Program-made: the position numbers and the translations under genes
Shown: one piece after another, positions 56,736-64,000 of the stretch
How positions within the stretch are numbered: position 1 is the first letter of the stretch
Layout: each line of letters opens with the position of its first letter
The notes under the pieces: generated by a model
What the model was told of the DNA's origin: nothing
Databases searched by the model: none
Seen by the model: the letters and a program-made list of their open reading frames with translations, nothing else
Source: Pseudomonas sp. SCA2728.1_7
GTDB taxonomy: Bacteria > Pseudomonadota > Gammaproteobacteria > Pseudomonadales > Pseudomonadaceae
Reading direction: 5' to 3'
Assembly: GCF_018138145.1 (NCBI RefSeq)
Contig: NZ_CP073104.1
Span: forward strand, 6,105,001-6,169,000
Length of the DNA: 64,000 bases

Positions 56736-57661
56736 GCGCCGGACTCCTGAATCGCCCGCACCACGGTGTTGAGGTTGCCGGTCATTTCCTTTTCGTACTT
56801 GTCGGCGGTGTATTCGCCGTAGGAAATGTGCGACAGCGGATACAGTTTCACGCCGGACTCACGCTGAATCGTTTCGACGTAAGTGGAGGGGAAATCCATC
56901 TCCGAGAAGATCACCTTCACGTCCAGTTCACGCAACTGGTCGATGGTCTTCTTCAATTGGTTTGGGCTCGGCTCGATGCCGTGGGCCGGCTCGACCACGG
57001 CGGTCACTTCCAGGCCGAACTCACGCAGCAAATAGTCATAAGCGGCGTGCACCGTGGCCACGCGCAGTTCTGCGTTCGGTGCTTGCGTCAGTTTGGCCAG
57101 CGCGTCGGCGCGCATCTGCCGCAGGCGTTTGCCGTAGGCGCGGGCGTTCTGGGTGTAGGTCTTGGCGTTGTCCGGATCGAGTTTGCCCAGTTCGCGCGCG
57201 ATGTTGTTGACCTGGGCGATGGAGGCGCTGATCGACAGGAATGTGTGCGGATTCACCACTTTGCCGGCGCCGCGTGCGGCAACCCCGGTGGCGGCCAGCA
57301 GCGGCACGTTTTCGTTGGCTTCGATGGTTTTGATGTCGGGCGTATCGCTGGCGGCGATCATGCGGTCGGCGAAGTCGTCATGGCCGACACCGTTGAGCAC
57401 GATCACGTCCAGCCCGCTGATGCGTTTGATGTCCTCGGCCCGCGGTTCGTAGGCATGCGGATTGAAACCGGCCGGGATCAGCGGCACCACCTCGGCCTTG
57501 TCGCCGACGATGTTCGCCACATAGCTGTAATACGGGTGCAGGGTGATGCCGATGCGCAGGCGTTTGGCCTGATCGGCAATGGCCAATGGGCTGAGCAGGC
57601 AGGCGCAGAGGCCGAGCAGAAACAGACGCAACAATGGACGGCGAGACGATGAAATAGACAT
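56732..57661 (-). CDS. fpvC: Periplasmic metal-binding protein FpvC
   Basis: 309 residues from ATG 57661, which gives a clean signal peptide (LFLLGLCACLLSPLAIADQ); a TTG at 57700 overlapping fpvK was rejected. Cluster-9 (ZnuA-like) fold with metal-ligand histidines in ITLHPYYSYV, GVGHDDF, NPHTFLSISAS and VVEPAHGIEPS. It corresponds to PA2407. It should bind ferripyoverdine or the freed iron in the periplasm for FpvDE. Confidence 0.92.
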   Translation of the reverse strand: MSISSSRRPLLRLFLLGLCACLLSPLAIADQAKRLRIGITLHPYYSYVANIVGDKAEVVPLIPAGFNPHAYEPRAEDIKRISGLDVIVLNGVGHDDFADRMIAASDTPDIKTIEANENVPLLAATGVAARGAGKVVNPHTFLSISASIAQVNNIARELGKLDPDNAKTYTQNARAYGKRLRQMRADALAKLTQAPNAELRVATVHAAYDYLLREFGLEVTAVVEPAHGIEPSPNQLKKTIDQLRELDVKVIFSEMDFPSTYVETIQRESGVKLYPLSHISYGEYTADKYEKEMTGNLNTVVRAIQESGA

Positions 57662-57696
57662 GGGCAAACGGTCTTCTCTCGAATGAGGGCGAGGAA

Positions 57697-58272
57697 TCAA
57701 TGGCGATGTTCGCGGGTAACCCCGGCATCGTATTGCGCGACGATCTGTTTCCAGCCAGCGGCGGACAGGGCGGCTTCAGTCAGTTCGGTCGGCGCTGTCA
57801 GATTGGCGTCGCGGTTGAGCCAGATATCGGGCGCAGCCTTGTCGTCGGCGCTCAGCAACATCACGAACGAACCGGCAACCGCTGTGCTTTGGCTACGGCC
57901 GAAATAGGCGGTATTCGCCAGCATCTGCCAGGCATGACCGCCACGGCTGACCGAACTCGCATCCTGGGCAAACGGCGCAAAGCCTTCGTCGGCCAGATAT
58001 TGCGGTGTCGGCAGGGCTTGCTGTTCTTCGCGCAGCAAGCGGATTTCGTCGAGGGTCACCCGCAGGTCGGCGTAGATGCCTTGTTCCGAAGCGCTGAGGT
58101 CGCGGCGCGCGTCGAGTTGATTTGTCGCCACCGGCTCCGGTTCATGGGAGACCCCGCGCCACGCGACCACAGAACCTGCGACCGCGAGGATCAACAGGCA
58201 CAACAGCAGCACATTGAGGGTTTCATGACCGGCACCGGCCGGACGCACGATTTGTTGGGTGGGCGTACTCAT
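57697..58272 (-). CDS. fpvK: FpvK, accessory protein of pyoverdine iron release (DUF6162)
   Basis: 191 residues. One N-terminal membrane segment (VLLLCLLILAVAGSVVAW) and a periplasmic domain with conserved GGHAWQMLANTAYFGRS and WLNRDANLTAP. It lies between fpvJ (ATG overlaps the TGA of fpvJ) and fpvC, as PA2406. Exact role unknown; part of the periplasmic reduction and iron-transfer complex. Confidence 0.85.
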   Translation of the reverse strand: MSTPTQQIVRPAGAGHETLNVLLLCLLILAVAGSVVAWRGVSHEPEPVATNQLDARRDLSASEQGIYADLRVTLDEIRLLREEQQALPTPQYLADEGFAPFAQDASSVSRGGHAWQMLANTAYFGRSQSTAVAGSFVMLLSADDKAAPDIWLNRDANLTAPTELTEAALSAAGWKQIVAQYDAGVTREHRH

Positions 58273-58610
58273 GGGGCTTCGATATCCGCTTGGTCGATTT
58301 CCACTACGTGGCCTGGACCGGCGTCGAACAGTACGTAAAACTCGGCGCCAGGCTTCTTGAACGTCAGCGTGGAATCGGCGCCGAGCTTGCCCGGCACCAG
58401 AACAGTTTCGTCATAACCGATCACATCAAGGGTCACGCCTGGCGCGCCGCTGCCGTCAGAGAAACCACCGGTGCATTTGATCTGCTCGGCGTCGATGGCT
58501 TTGCATTCGCACATCGGGTTGTGTGCCAGCGCACCGGCACTGAAGCCGGCGCACAGCACCAGCAGCGCGGTATTCAACCGCAGGCGGGAAAGGCGTTGCG
58601 AGCAAGTCAT
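58269..58610 (-). CDS. fpvJ: FpvJ, small periplasmic accessory protein
   Basis: 113 residues from ATG 58610, with AAGGAG at 7 nt; the frame to 58718 is shadow. A signal peptide (LLVLCAGFSAGALAHN) is followed by a Cys-rich start (NPMCECKAIDAEQIKC) and a small beta domain (GVTLDVIGYDETVLVPGKLG). Corresponds to PA2405. The cysteines might bind metal; function otherwise unassigned. Coupled to fpvH and fpvK by 4-base overlaps. Confidence 0.86.
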   Translation of the reverse strand: MTCSQRLSRLRLNTALLVLCAGFSAGALAHNPMCECKAIDAEQIKCTGGFSDGSGAPGVTLDVIGYDETVLVPGKLGADSTLTFKKPGAEFYVLFDAGPGHVVEIDQADIEAP

Positions 58611-59149
58611 GGTTTGGCTCCTTGTTTGTTCAACCAGGCAATGGTGGCGGGGGAGGCCTGACTCAGAGGGATCGAAGCCTGATGCATGCTGCCGTCCCAG
58701 CCTTCCATGGTGATCCACAGTTCGGCGTCGGCTTTGGTTTTTTCCGGAACCGGCAGTTGGCTGCCCATGCGATACGGTGTACCGAAGAAAATCACCCCTG
58801 CGGCACGCAGGCTGCGCGGTTTGCCGATGCGCAGATAAGTGGCCTTGACCTGTTCAACGCAGGCATCGCACAGCGCTGCGTTGAAGTCCTTCATGTAGCC
58901 GGCTGGACCGCTCAGATGCGGGGCTTCGTTGCGCAGTTCGGCCAGACGCAAACTCCAGGGGCCGACCTGAACGTCACCTATTTCGCGCTCGCCCAGGCCG
59001 CTGTCGCCGCGAAACAGCGACACGTCGGCGAAGTACTTGGGCATGAATCCCAACGGGATCAGCAACAGCAGCGCATTGATGTGGAAGCGCCATTTGTGCC
59101 AGAAACGGCTCAGGCGCGACGGTGGGGTGGCGGTGCTGGACTGGCTCAC
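58607..59149 (-). CDS. fpvH: FpvH, membrane-anchored periplasmic accessory protein
   Basis: 180 residues. One N-terminal membrane segment (HINALLLLIPLGFMPKYF) and a periplasmic part with ALCDACVEQVKATYLRIG (CxxC) and QASPATIAWLNKQG at the end. Corresponds to PA2404. Its CxxC pair suggests redox or metal binding next to the FpvG reductase. Overlaps fpvG and fpvJ by 4 bases each. Confidence 0.86.
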   Translation of the reverse strand: MSQSSTATPPSRLSRFWHKWRFHINALLLLIPLGFMPKYFADVSLFRGDSGLGEREIGDVQVGPWSLRLAELRNEAPHLSGPAGYMKDFNAALCDACVEQVKATYLRIGKPRSLRAAGVIFFGTPYRMGSQLPVPEKTKADAELWITMEGWDGSMHQASIPLSQASPATIAWLNKQGAKP

Positions 59150-60348
59150 AGGTTTGCCTCCGAAGTTTCACGGGCGAAGGCCGGTTGTGCCGGGGCGCTG
59201 CGGGCCTTCTTGCTTTCGCGCTTGAGCGCGTTGGCGGTGGCCAGAGCGGTGCGTTTGGTCCAGATCAGCAGACCGCTGAGCACCATCATGCTCAACAGCA
59301 AGCCGAAGAAGAACCAGATCAGCTTGATCCACAGTCCACCGAAATCACCGGTGTGCAGCGGCCGCATGGATTCGGTGACAAATTCCAGGGAAGAGCGGTC
59401 GCTGATCAGTCGCGAGGCGGCCATGTCACCGTTGAACGGATTCAGCGTGGCTGTCTGGAACATCAGCGGATACCAGCCGCGACCGCCGACGCTCATGTGG
59501 CTGTAGGCATTGCCGGGCATGCTGATGAAGCTGACTTCGAGGCCGGGGATTTTCTGTTCGGCGATCTCCACCGCGCGATCCAGGCTGATCCGTGGCGGCG
59601 GCGAAGCATCAGCCGAGATTGGCACGCTTTCACGCGCCATGGCCGGAATAATGGGCTCGGTCGAAATCGACACCTGGTTGTCGAACAGGAAAGCCTGAAT
59701 CAGGAACCAGGTACCGGTTATCGAAATCACCGCGATAAACCAGATCGACCAGATCCCGCTGAGGCGGTGGAAGTCGCCCCAGAAAATCCGTGCGCCGTGG
59801 CGAATGCGCAAGGTCGGGCGCAGAAAGCCTTTCCAGAAACGCTTGTACACCACAAGGCCGGTTACCAGCGAGGCGAGCATCGGCAAACCGAGGAACGACA
59901 CCAGATACCAGCCCCAGCTGTAACCGTTGGTAAAGGGCACCAGCCACCAGCCATGCAGGGCGCGGGTAAAAGCCTGGAAGTTGAAGTCGGGAGCGCTGCC
60001 TTGTATCACGCCGGTGTACGGGTTGACGTAAACGGTCTGCGAGCGTCCGTCCGGATAACTGACGCTGACGTCGAGGGCGAAGTGTGATTCGTCCGGTCGG
60101 CTGATGCTTTCTACCAGTGTTTGCGGTTCGGCTTTTTTGATGGCGGCCAGCACCTGCTCAAAGCTGAGCAGCGGTGCATCGTCGGCGGGCTGACTGGCGC
60201 GCATCTGCGGGTTGGCCAGCCAGACGATTTCCTGGCTGACCACCGCCAGAGTGCCCGTGACACAGACGATCAGCACAAAGAACCAGATCGGTAACGCCAG
60301 CCAGCTATGAACGAGGAACCACAGTTTGGAGCGGGATTTCTTCGACAT
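59146..60348 (-). CDS. fpvG: Inner-membrane ferripyoverdine reductase FpvG (PepSY-TM family)
   Basis: 400 residues, four membrane segments (about 12-35, 150-172, 205-225, 345-365) and PepSY repeats in the periplasmic loops (FEQVLAAIKKAEPQTLVESIS, LDRAVEIAEQKIPGLEVSF). Histidines near segment ends (ALHGWWLVPF, DFHRLSGIW) fit haem or electron transfer. In P. aeruginosa FpvG (PA2403) reduces iron in ferripyoverdine so that the siderophore can be recycled. First gene of the operon. Confidence 0.92.
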   Translation of the reverse strand: MSKKSRSKLWFLVHSWLALPIWFFVLIVCVTGTLAVVSQEIVWLANPQMRASQPADDAPLLSFEQVLAAIKKAEPQTLVESISRPDESHFALDVSVSYPDGRSQTVYVNPYTGVIQGSAPDFNFQAFTRALHGWWLVPFTNGYSWGWYLVSFLGLPMLASLVTGLVVYKRFWKGFLRPTLRIRHGARIFWGDFHRLSGIWSIWFIAVISITGTWFLIQAFLFDNQVSISTEPIIPAMARESVPISADASPPPRISLDRAVEIAEQKIPGLEVSFISMPGNAYSHMSVGGRGWYPLMFQTATLNPFNGDMAASRLISDRSSLEFVTESMRPLHTGDFGGLWIKLIWFFFGLLLSMMVLSGLLIWTKRTALATANALKRESKKARSAPAQPAFARETSEANL

Positions 60349-60436
60349 GATTGTGCGTCTTGTTTTCGGTGAAAGGGCACGTGGCTACGGGCTTCGCAGC
60401 ACAGCAGTCCCCGAAAGGCGCTCGTGGCTTTTGCCT

Positions 60437-60460
60437 ACGCGAACGGCCTGCATCTATATA
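60437..60460 (-). promoter_or_regulatory. Weak candidate iron-starvation box before fpvG
   Basis: On the minus strand TATAT - 16 bases - CGT, one mismatch in the first block and correct spacing, about 90 bases before the fpvG start. The P. aeruginosa operon is iron-regulated, which makes the site plausible but not certain. Confidence 0.45.
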
Positions 60461-60539
60461 GGACGGATGAGTGGGGCAAATCCTGAAAGGTGATATGAAA
60501 GCAAATGTTTCCCAGTTCCCCGGTCACCACGAATCCCCT

Positions 60540-60629
60540 TGTGGGAGCGAGCCTGCTCGCGAAAGCGCCGGGTCAGTCACTTCATCCGTTGCCTGATCCA
60601 CCGCTTTCGCGAGCAGGCTCGCTCCCACA
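60540..60629. repeat. REPIN, GTGGGAGCGAG type, head-to-head
   Basis: Two inward cores, each followed by GAAAGCG, with about 30 bases between. It fills the gap between the divergent fpvG and the leuC-like gene. Confidence 0.92.
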
Positions 60630-60752
60630 GGGTTTTGCTGCGTGCAGGGGATCAAACACGATTCATGATCCACGCCATCACTCTCTGCCAATTGATGGCC
60701 GACCCGCGCTCCCTATGATGGGAATCACCCGATTCCCTGAGTGAGCGCCTTG

Positions 60753-62171
60753 ATGACCGCCAGAACCCTCTACGACAAACACATCGATTCGCACACGGTG
60801 TGCCGCCTCGACGATCAGGGCCATGTCCTGTTGTATATCGATCGTCAGGTGATCAACGAATACACCAGCCCGCAGGCCTTCAGCGGTTTGCGCGCGGCCG
60901 GGCGCGAGGTCTGGCGGCCGGGCACGGCGCTGGCGGTGGTCGATCACGTCAACCCGACCACGCCTGTGCGCATCGCGGCAATGCCTGATGCGGGCGGCGC
61001 GCGGCAAGTGTCGTATCTGGCGCAGAACTGCCGCGATTTCGGCATCGAGTTGCTGGACATCCTCGACAAACGTCAGGGCATCGAACACGTGATCGCTCCC
61101 GAGCAGGGTTTCATTCTGCCCGGCATGGTCATCGCCGCTGGCGACAGCCATACCACCACCTATGGCGCGCTTGGCGCCTTCGGTTTCGGCATCGGCACGT
61201 CCGAGATCGAGCATTTGCTGGCCTCGCAGACCCTGGTCTACAAACGTCTGAAAAGCCTGCGCGTGACTGTCGACGGCGATCTGGCGCCGGGCCTGACCTC
61301 CAAAGACGTGATCATGGCCCTGATCGGCCGCATCGGTGCGTCCGGGGCCAGCGGTTACGCGATCGAGTTCTGCGGCTCGACCATCGACGCCCTCAGCGTT
61401 GAAGCGCGCATGACCATCTGCAATATGGCGGTCGAGGCCGGCGCGCGCGGGGCGTTCATGGCGCCGGATGACAAGGTCTTCGCCTATCTCAAAGGCAAGC
61501 CGCGTGCGCCGCAAGGCGAGTTGTGGGAGCGGGGCGTGGAGAAGTGGCGCGAATTACGCAGTGATCCGGGCGCGGTGTTTGACCGCGAGATTCACCTCGC
61601 CGCCAGCGTCCTGGAGCCGATGGTCACCTGGGGCACTAGCCCTGATCAGGCCGCCGCGATCGGTGCGCGAGTGCCGGACCCACAAGCGATCAGCGATCCG
61701 ATCCTGCGTCAGGACATGCGCCGCGCCCTCAACTACATGGGCCTCGAAGCGGGCATGGCGCTCAGCGATATCGTCATCAGCCATGCCTTTATCGGTTCGT
61801 GCACCAATGCGCGAATCGAAGACCTGCGTGATGCCGCCAGCGTCGTGCGCGGGCAGCAAGTGGCAGAGCATGTGCGGGCGATGATCGTCCCCGGCTCCAG
61901 CGAAGTTCGCGCGCAGGCCGAGGCCGAAGGGCTGGCGCAGATCTTTATCGATGCCGGTTTCGAATGGCGACAGTCCGGCTGCTCGATGTGCCTGGCGATG
62001 AACGACGACGTCCTCGCACCCGGTGACCGTTGCGCATCCAGCACCAACCGCAACTTCGAAGGCCGTCAGGGCGCTGGCGCCCGTACTCATCTGATGAGCC
62101 CGGCAATGGTCGCCGCAGCAGCGATCAGCGGTCGACTCACCGATATCCGCCACTTTGGAGAACGCCCATGA
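60753..62171 (+). CDS. Second LeuC-type dehydratase large subunit (aconitase superfamily)
   Basis: 472 residues from ATG 60753 (a GTG at 60741 is possible). Aconitase-type motifs: VVDHVNPTTP, AAGDSHTTTYGALGAFGFGIGTSE, iron-sulfur cysteines in GSCTNARIEDL and QSGCSMCLAMN, substrate loop NRNFEGRQGAG. About half-way between true LeuC and related methylmalate/dimethylmalate dehydratases; several LeuC blocks are changed. Coupled to the small subunit by ATGA. Genuine leuC is expected elsewhere in the genome, so a side pathway for a branched malate is likely. Confidence 0.82.
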   Translation: MTARTLYDKHIDSHTVCRLDDQGHVLLYIDRQVINEYTSPQAFSGLRAAGREVWRPGTALAVVDHVNPTTPVRIAAMPDAGGARQVSYLAQNCRDFGIELLDILDKRQGIEHVIAPEQGFILPGMVIAAGDSHTTTYGALGAFGFGIGTSEIEHLLASQTLVYKRLKSLRVTVDGDLAPGLTSKDVIMALIGRIGASGASGYAIEFCGSTIDALSVEARMTICNMAVEAGARGAFMAPDDKVFAYLKGKPRAPQGELWERGVEKWRELRSDPGAVFDREIHLAASVLEPMVTWGTSPDQAAAIGARVPDPQAISDPILRQDMRRALNYMGLEAGMALSDIVISHAFIGSCTNARIEDLRDAASVVRGQQVAEHVRAMIVPGSSEVRAQAEAEGLAQIFIDAGFEWRQSGCSMCLAMNDDVLAPGDRCASSTNRNFEGRQGAGARTHLMSPAMVAAAAISGRLTDIRHFGERP

Positions 62172-62782
62172 GCCTGCAGCCCTTCACGCAAGTCAGTGGC
62201 CAGGCCGCGCCGTTGCTGGCGGCCAATGTCGACACGGACGTGATCATGCCCAAGCAGTTCCTCAAAGGCATTGATCGTCAGGGACTCGATCGCGGCTTGT
62301 TTTTCGATCTGCGGTTTCTGCGCGATGGCAGCCCCAACCCCGATTTCGTTTTGAACCAACCAGCGTGGCAGGGCGCAAGTTTTCTGCTGGTCGGGCCGAA
62401 TTTCGGCTGCGGATCGAGCCGCGAACATGCGGTCTGGGGCTTGCAGCAGATGGGCATCCGCGCGTTGATCGGCAGCAGTTTTGCCGGGATCTTCTACGAC
62501 AATTGCCAGCGTAACGGGGTCTTGTTGATCACCCTGGAAGAGGCGCAGGTGCAACGCATCGGACAGCTTGTCGGTCAGGCTGAAACGGCGCGGGTCAATA
62601 TTGATCTGGAGACTCAGCGGATTAGTCTGGCGGATGGCACGGTGATCGATTTCCAGATCGATACGCTGCGTAAAACCGCGCTGCTGCTCGGCCTGGATGC
62701 CATCGGCAGCACCCTGCAACGGCGCGAACAGATCAAGGCTTTCGAGCGCCAGCACCTGGCCAACAACCCGTGGCTTTGCTGA
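62168..62782 (+). CDS. Second LeuD-type dehydratase small subunit
   Basis: 204 residues from ATG 62168, with GGAG at 8 nt and overlapping the large-subunit stop. Swivel-domain motifs: ANVDTDVIMPKQFLKG, GPNFGCGSSREHAVWGL, GSSFAGIFYDNCQRNGVL. With the large subunit it forms a hydro-lyase that isomerises or dehydrates a hydroxy-dicarboxylate. The upstream open frame to 62030 is a shadow. Confidence 0.86.
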   Translation: MSLQPFTQVSGQAAPLLAANVDTDVIMPKQFLKGIDRQGLDRGLFFDLRFLRDGSPNPDFVLNQPAWQGASFLLVGPNFGCGSSREHAVWGLQQMGIRALIGSSFAGIFYDNCQRNGVLLITLEEAQVQRIGQLVGQAETARVNIDLETQRISLADGTVIDFQIDTLRKTALLLGLDAIGSTLQRREQIKAFERQHLANNPWLC

Positions 62783-62798
62783 CACACCACTGATCCCC

Positions 62799-62887
62799 TG
62801 TAGGCCTTCGCCTGCTCGTGATAGCGGTGGATCAGTCAGAGTTGTCGTATCTGACACACCGCTATCGCGAGCAGGCTCACTCCTACA
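62799..62887. repeat. REPIN, GTAGGAGTGAG type, head-to-head, one arm decayed
   Basis: The right arm is intact (GATAGCGGT side to CTCACTCCTACA); the left arm reads TGTAGGCCTTCGCCTGCTCG with several changes. It lies between the leuD-like gene and the convergent LysR gene. Confidence 0.88.
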
Positions 62888-62908
62888 AGGGGATTAGTGG
62901 TGTCTGGA

Positions 62909-63823
62909 CTACAGCGACAATCCTTTGAAATGCGCCTGCAAAAACTCCACACACGCGCGCAACTTCCCCGAATGCGCCAGCCGCGTCGGGTACACCGCCC
63001 AGACGTTGGCGCTCTGGCTGTAATCGTCCAGCACCTGCACCAAGCGTCCTAGTTCCAGCAACGGCTTCACATCCCACAGCGAACGCAACAACACCCCACG
63101 CCCGTCCAGCGCCCACTGCAAAACAATCTCGCCGTTGTTGGACGACAACGGCCCGCTGACCCGCACGCTCTCTTGCCCACCGTCGCGAACCAGATTCCAG
63201 ATACCGAAGGCGTTGTCGCGCTCCTTGATCACCAGGCAATCGTGTTGTTGAAGTTCGTCGAGCGTTTGCGGCGTACCGCGGCGTTGCAGATAACCCGGGG
63301 CGGCGCACAGCACGCGCCGATTGCTGACCAGACGCCGACCAATGTGCTGACCGGGAATGTCGTCGCCGACGCGGATCTCCAGGTCGAAGCCTTCATTGAT
63401 GATGTCCACCACCCGGTCAAACAGGTCGAGGCGAATCTCCAGTTCTGGATAACGTTCGGCCAGCAACGACACCGCCGGGGCGACGTGATTGCGACCGAAA
63501 CCGAAACTGCTGCAAATGTGCAAACGCCCACGCGGGCTGTCGTGGGCGTCGGACAATTCGTCGTGCAGTTGCTGGAAATCATCGAGAATGCGCAACGCCC
63601 AGCGTTGCACGCGTTCACCGTCCTGGGTCAGCGAGACGCGCCGGCTGGTGCGGTGCAGGAGGCGAGTGCCTAGGGTGGTTTCTAAAATCTGGATGCGTTT
63701 GCTGACGTAGGCCGGTGACAGGCCCAACTCATCGGCCGCAGCGGCAAAGCCGTTTTTGCGGATCACGGTGAGCAGCACACGCAGGTCTTCGGGCAGAGGC
63801 ACGGTGTCTTTCTTCTGGGACAT
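62909..63823 (-). CDS. LysR-family transcriptional regulator (DmlR-like)
   Basis: 304 residues from ATG 63823; a second ATG at 63859 is in frame and neither has a strong ribosome site. The winged helix-turn-helix is at about 10-68 (NGFAAAADELGLSPAYVSKRIQILE) followed by the co-inducer domain (GRLHICSSFGFGRNHVAP, GFDLEIRVGDDI). This branch includes the D-malate regulator DmlR, so control of the adjoining dehydratase pair for a malate-like substrate is plausible. It is convergent, not divergent, with that pair. Confidence 0.85.
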   Translation of the reverse strand: MSQKKDTVPLPEDLRVLLTVIRKNGFAAAADELGLSPAYVSKRIQILETTLGTRLLHRTSRRVSLTQDGERVQRWALRILDDFQQLHDELSDAHDSPRGRLHICSSFGFGRNHVAPAVSLLAERYPELEIRLDLFDRVVDIINEGFDLEIRVGDDIPGQHIGRRLVSNRRVLCAAPGYLQRRGTPQTLDELQQHDCLVIKERDNAFGIWNLVRDGGQESVRVSGPLSSNNGEIVLQWALDGRGVLLRSLWDVKPLLELGRLVQVLDDYSQSANVWAVYPTRLAHSGKLRACVEFLQAHFKGLSL

Positions 63824-63883
63824 GTCAAAACGAACACTGGCGGCAGAAGCCGCCAGCATAGCACCGAGATCCGGCGGCTCGGC

Positions 63884-64000
63884 TCAGCGCAAAAAGGCCA
63901 GTGCTTCAGCGAGCAACGGTTCGGGGACTTCTTCGGCAAGGTAATGGCCGGCGGGCAGCGCTTGGCCGCTGACGTTGCTCGCCACTTGCTGCCATTCCTT
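63884..64000 (-). CDS. C-terminal fragment of an alpha/beta hydrolase (haloacetate dehalogenase-like)
   Basis: Only the last 38 codons and TGA are in the window, reading in part LPAGHYLAEEVPEPLLAEAL. The GHYLAEE-PE pattern holds the catalytic His and is typical of haloacetate dehalogenase/epoxide-hydrolase-like enzymes. The rest lies beyond the edge. It is upstream of the LysR gene in the same direction. Confidence 0.65.
   Translation of the reverse strand, partial: KEWQQVASNVSGQALPAGHYLAEEVPEPLLAEALAFLR

Overview
The window is chromosomal DNA of a fluorescent Pseudomonas, most likely from the P. fluorescens group (P. koreensis/P. fluorescens-like). The evidence is the gene content (pyoverdine synthetase PvdL, sigma factor PvdS, the fpvGHJKCDEF uptake operon, the atu terpene cluster), high-GC codon use, and ten REPIN-type palindromes built on the Pseudomonas cores GTAGGAGTGAGCCTGCTCGC and GTGGGAGCGAGCCTGCTCGC.

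Layout. 1-8.6 kb: core genes (truncated dgt, an EAL phosphodiesterase with a YkuI_C-like tail, a DUF883/holin/YqjK envelope block, an Amt transporter, a Kef-type antiporter, a small glutaredoxin, an unknown gene behind a near-perfect LexA box, an RluA-family pseudouridine synthase, a YgdI/YgdR lipoprotein). 8.7-18.6 kb: molybdenum cofactor genes mobA, moaB and moeA, lipid kinase yegS, a NarL-type two-component pair, cheV behind a FliA-type promoter, a MOSC protein, ppnP and a DEDDh exonuclease. 18.6-27.8 kb: the acyclic terpene (citronellol/geraniol) catabolic operon atuABCDEF with divergent atuR; two near-identical inverted operators lie between atuA and atuR.

28.7-60.5 kb is an iron/pyoverdine region in two blocks. 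Block one holds a siderophore-type acetyltransferase (PvdYII-like), pvdS and pvdL. Block two holds pvdH, an mbtH-like gene and fpvGHJKCDEF. Between them lie an alpha/beta hydrolase bracketed by REPINs, a dsbD2-tlpA-dsbG operon, a low-GC hemopexin-like gene, an OmpR/QseBC-type two-component system and a GNAT gene. PvdS-type iron-starvation boxes (TAAAT-N16-CGT) precede the acetyltransferase, pvdL (one mismatch) and pvdH, with a weaker candidate before fpvG; a Fur-box-like sequence precedes pvdS. Together these genes would make the chromophore precursor (PvdL; Dab from PvdH), acetylate hydroxyornithine, activate the regulon (PvdS) and release iron from imported ferripyoverdine in the periplasm (Fpv).

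60.7-64 kb: a second leuC/leuD-type dehydratase pair, a LysR regulator and the C-terminus of an alpha/beta hydrolase.

No tRNA, rRNA, CRISPR array, prophage or insertion sequence was recognised. The least explained items are the LexA-box gene at 7.0 kb, the hemopexin-like protein at 48.4 kb, and a REPIN that lies in frame within the 5' end of the fpvD ATPase gene.
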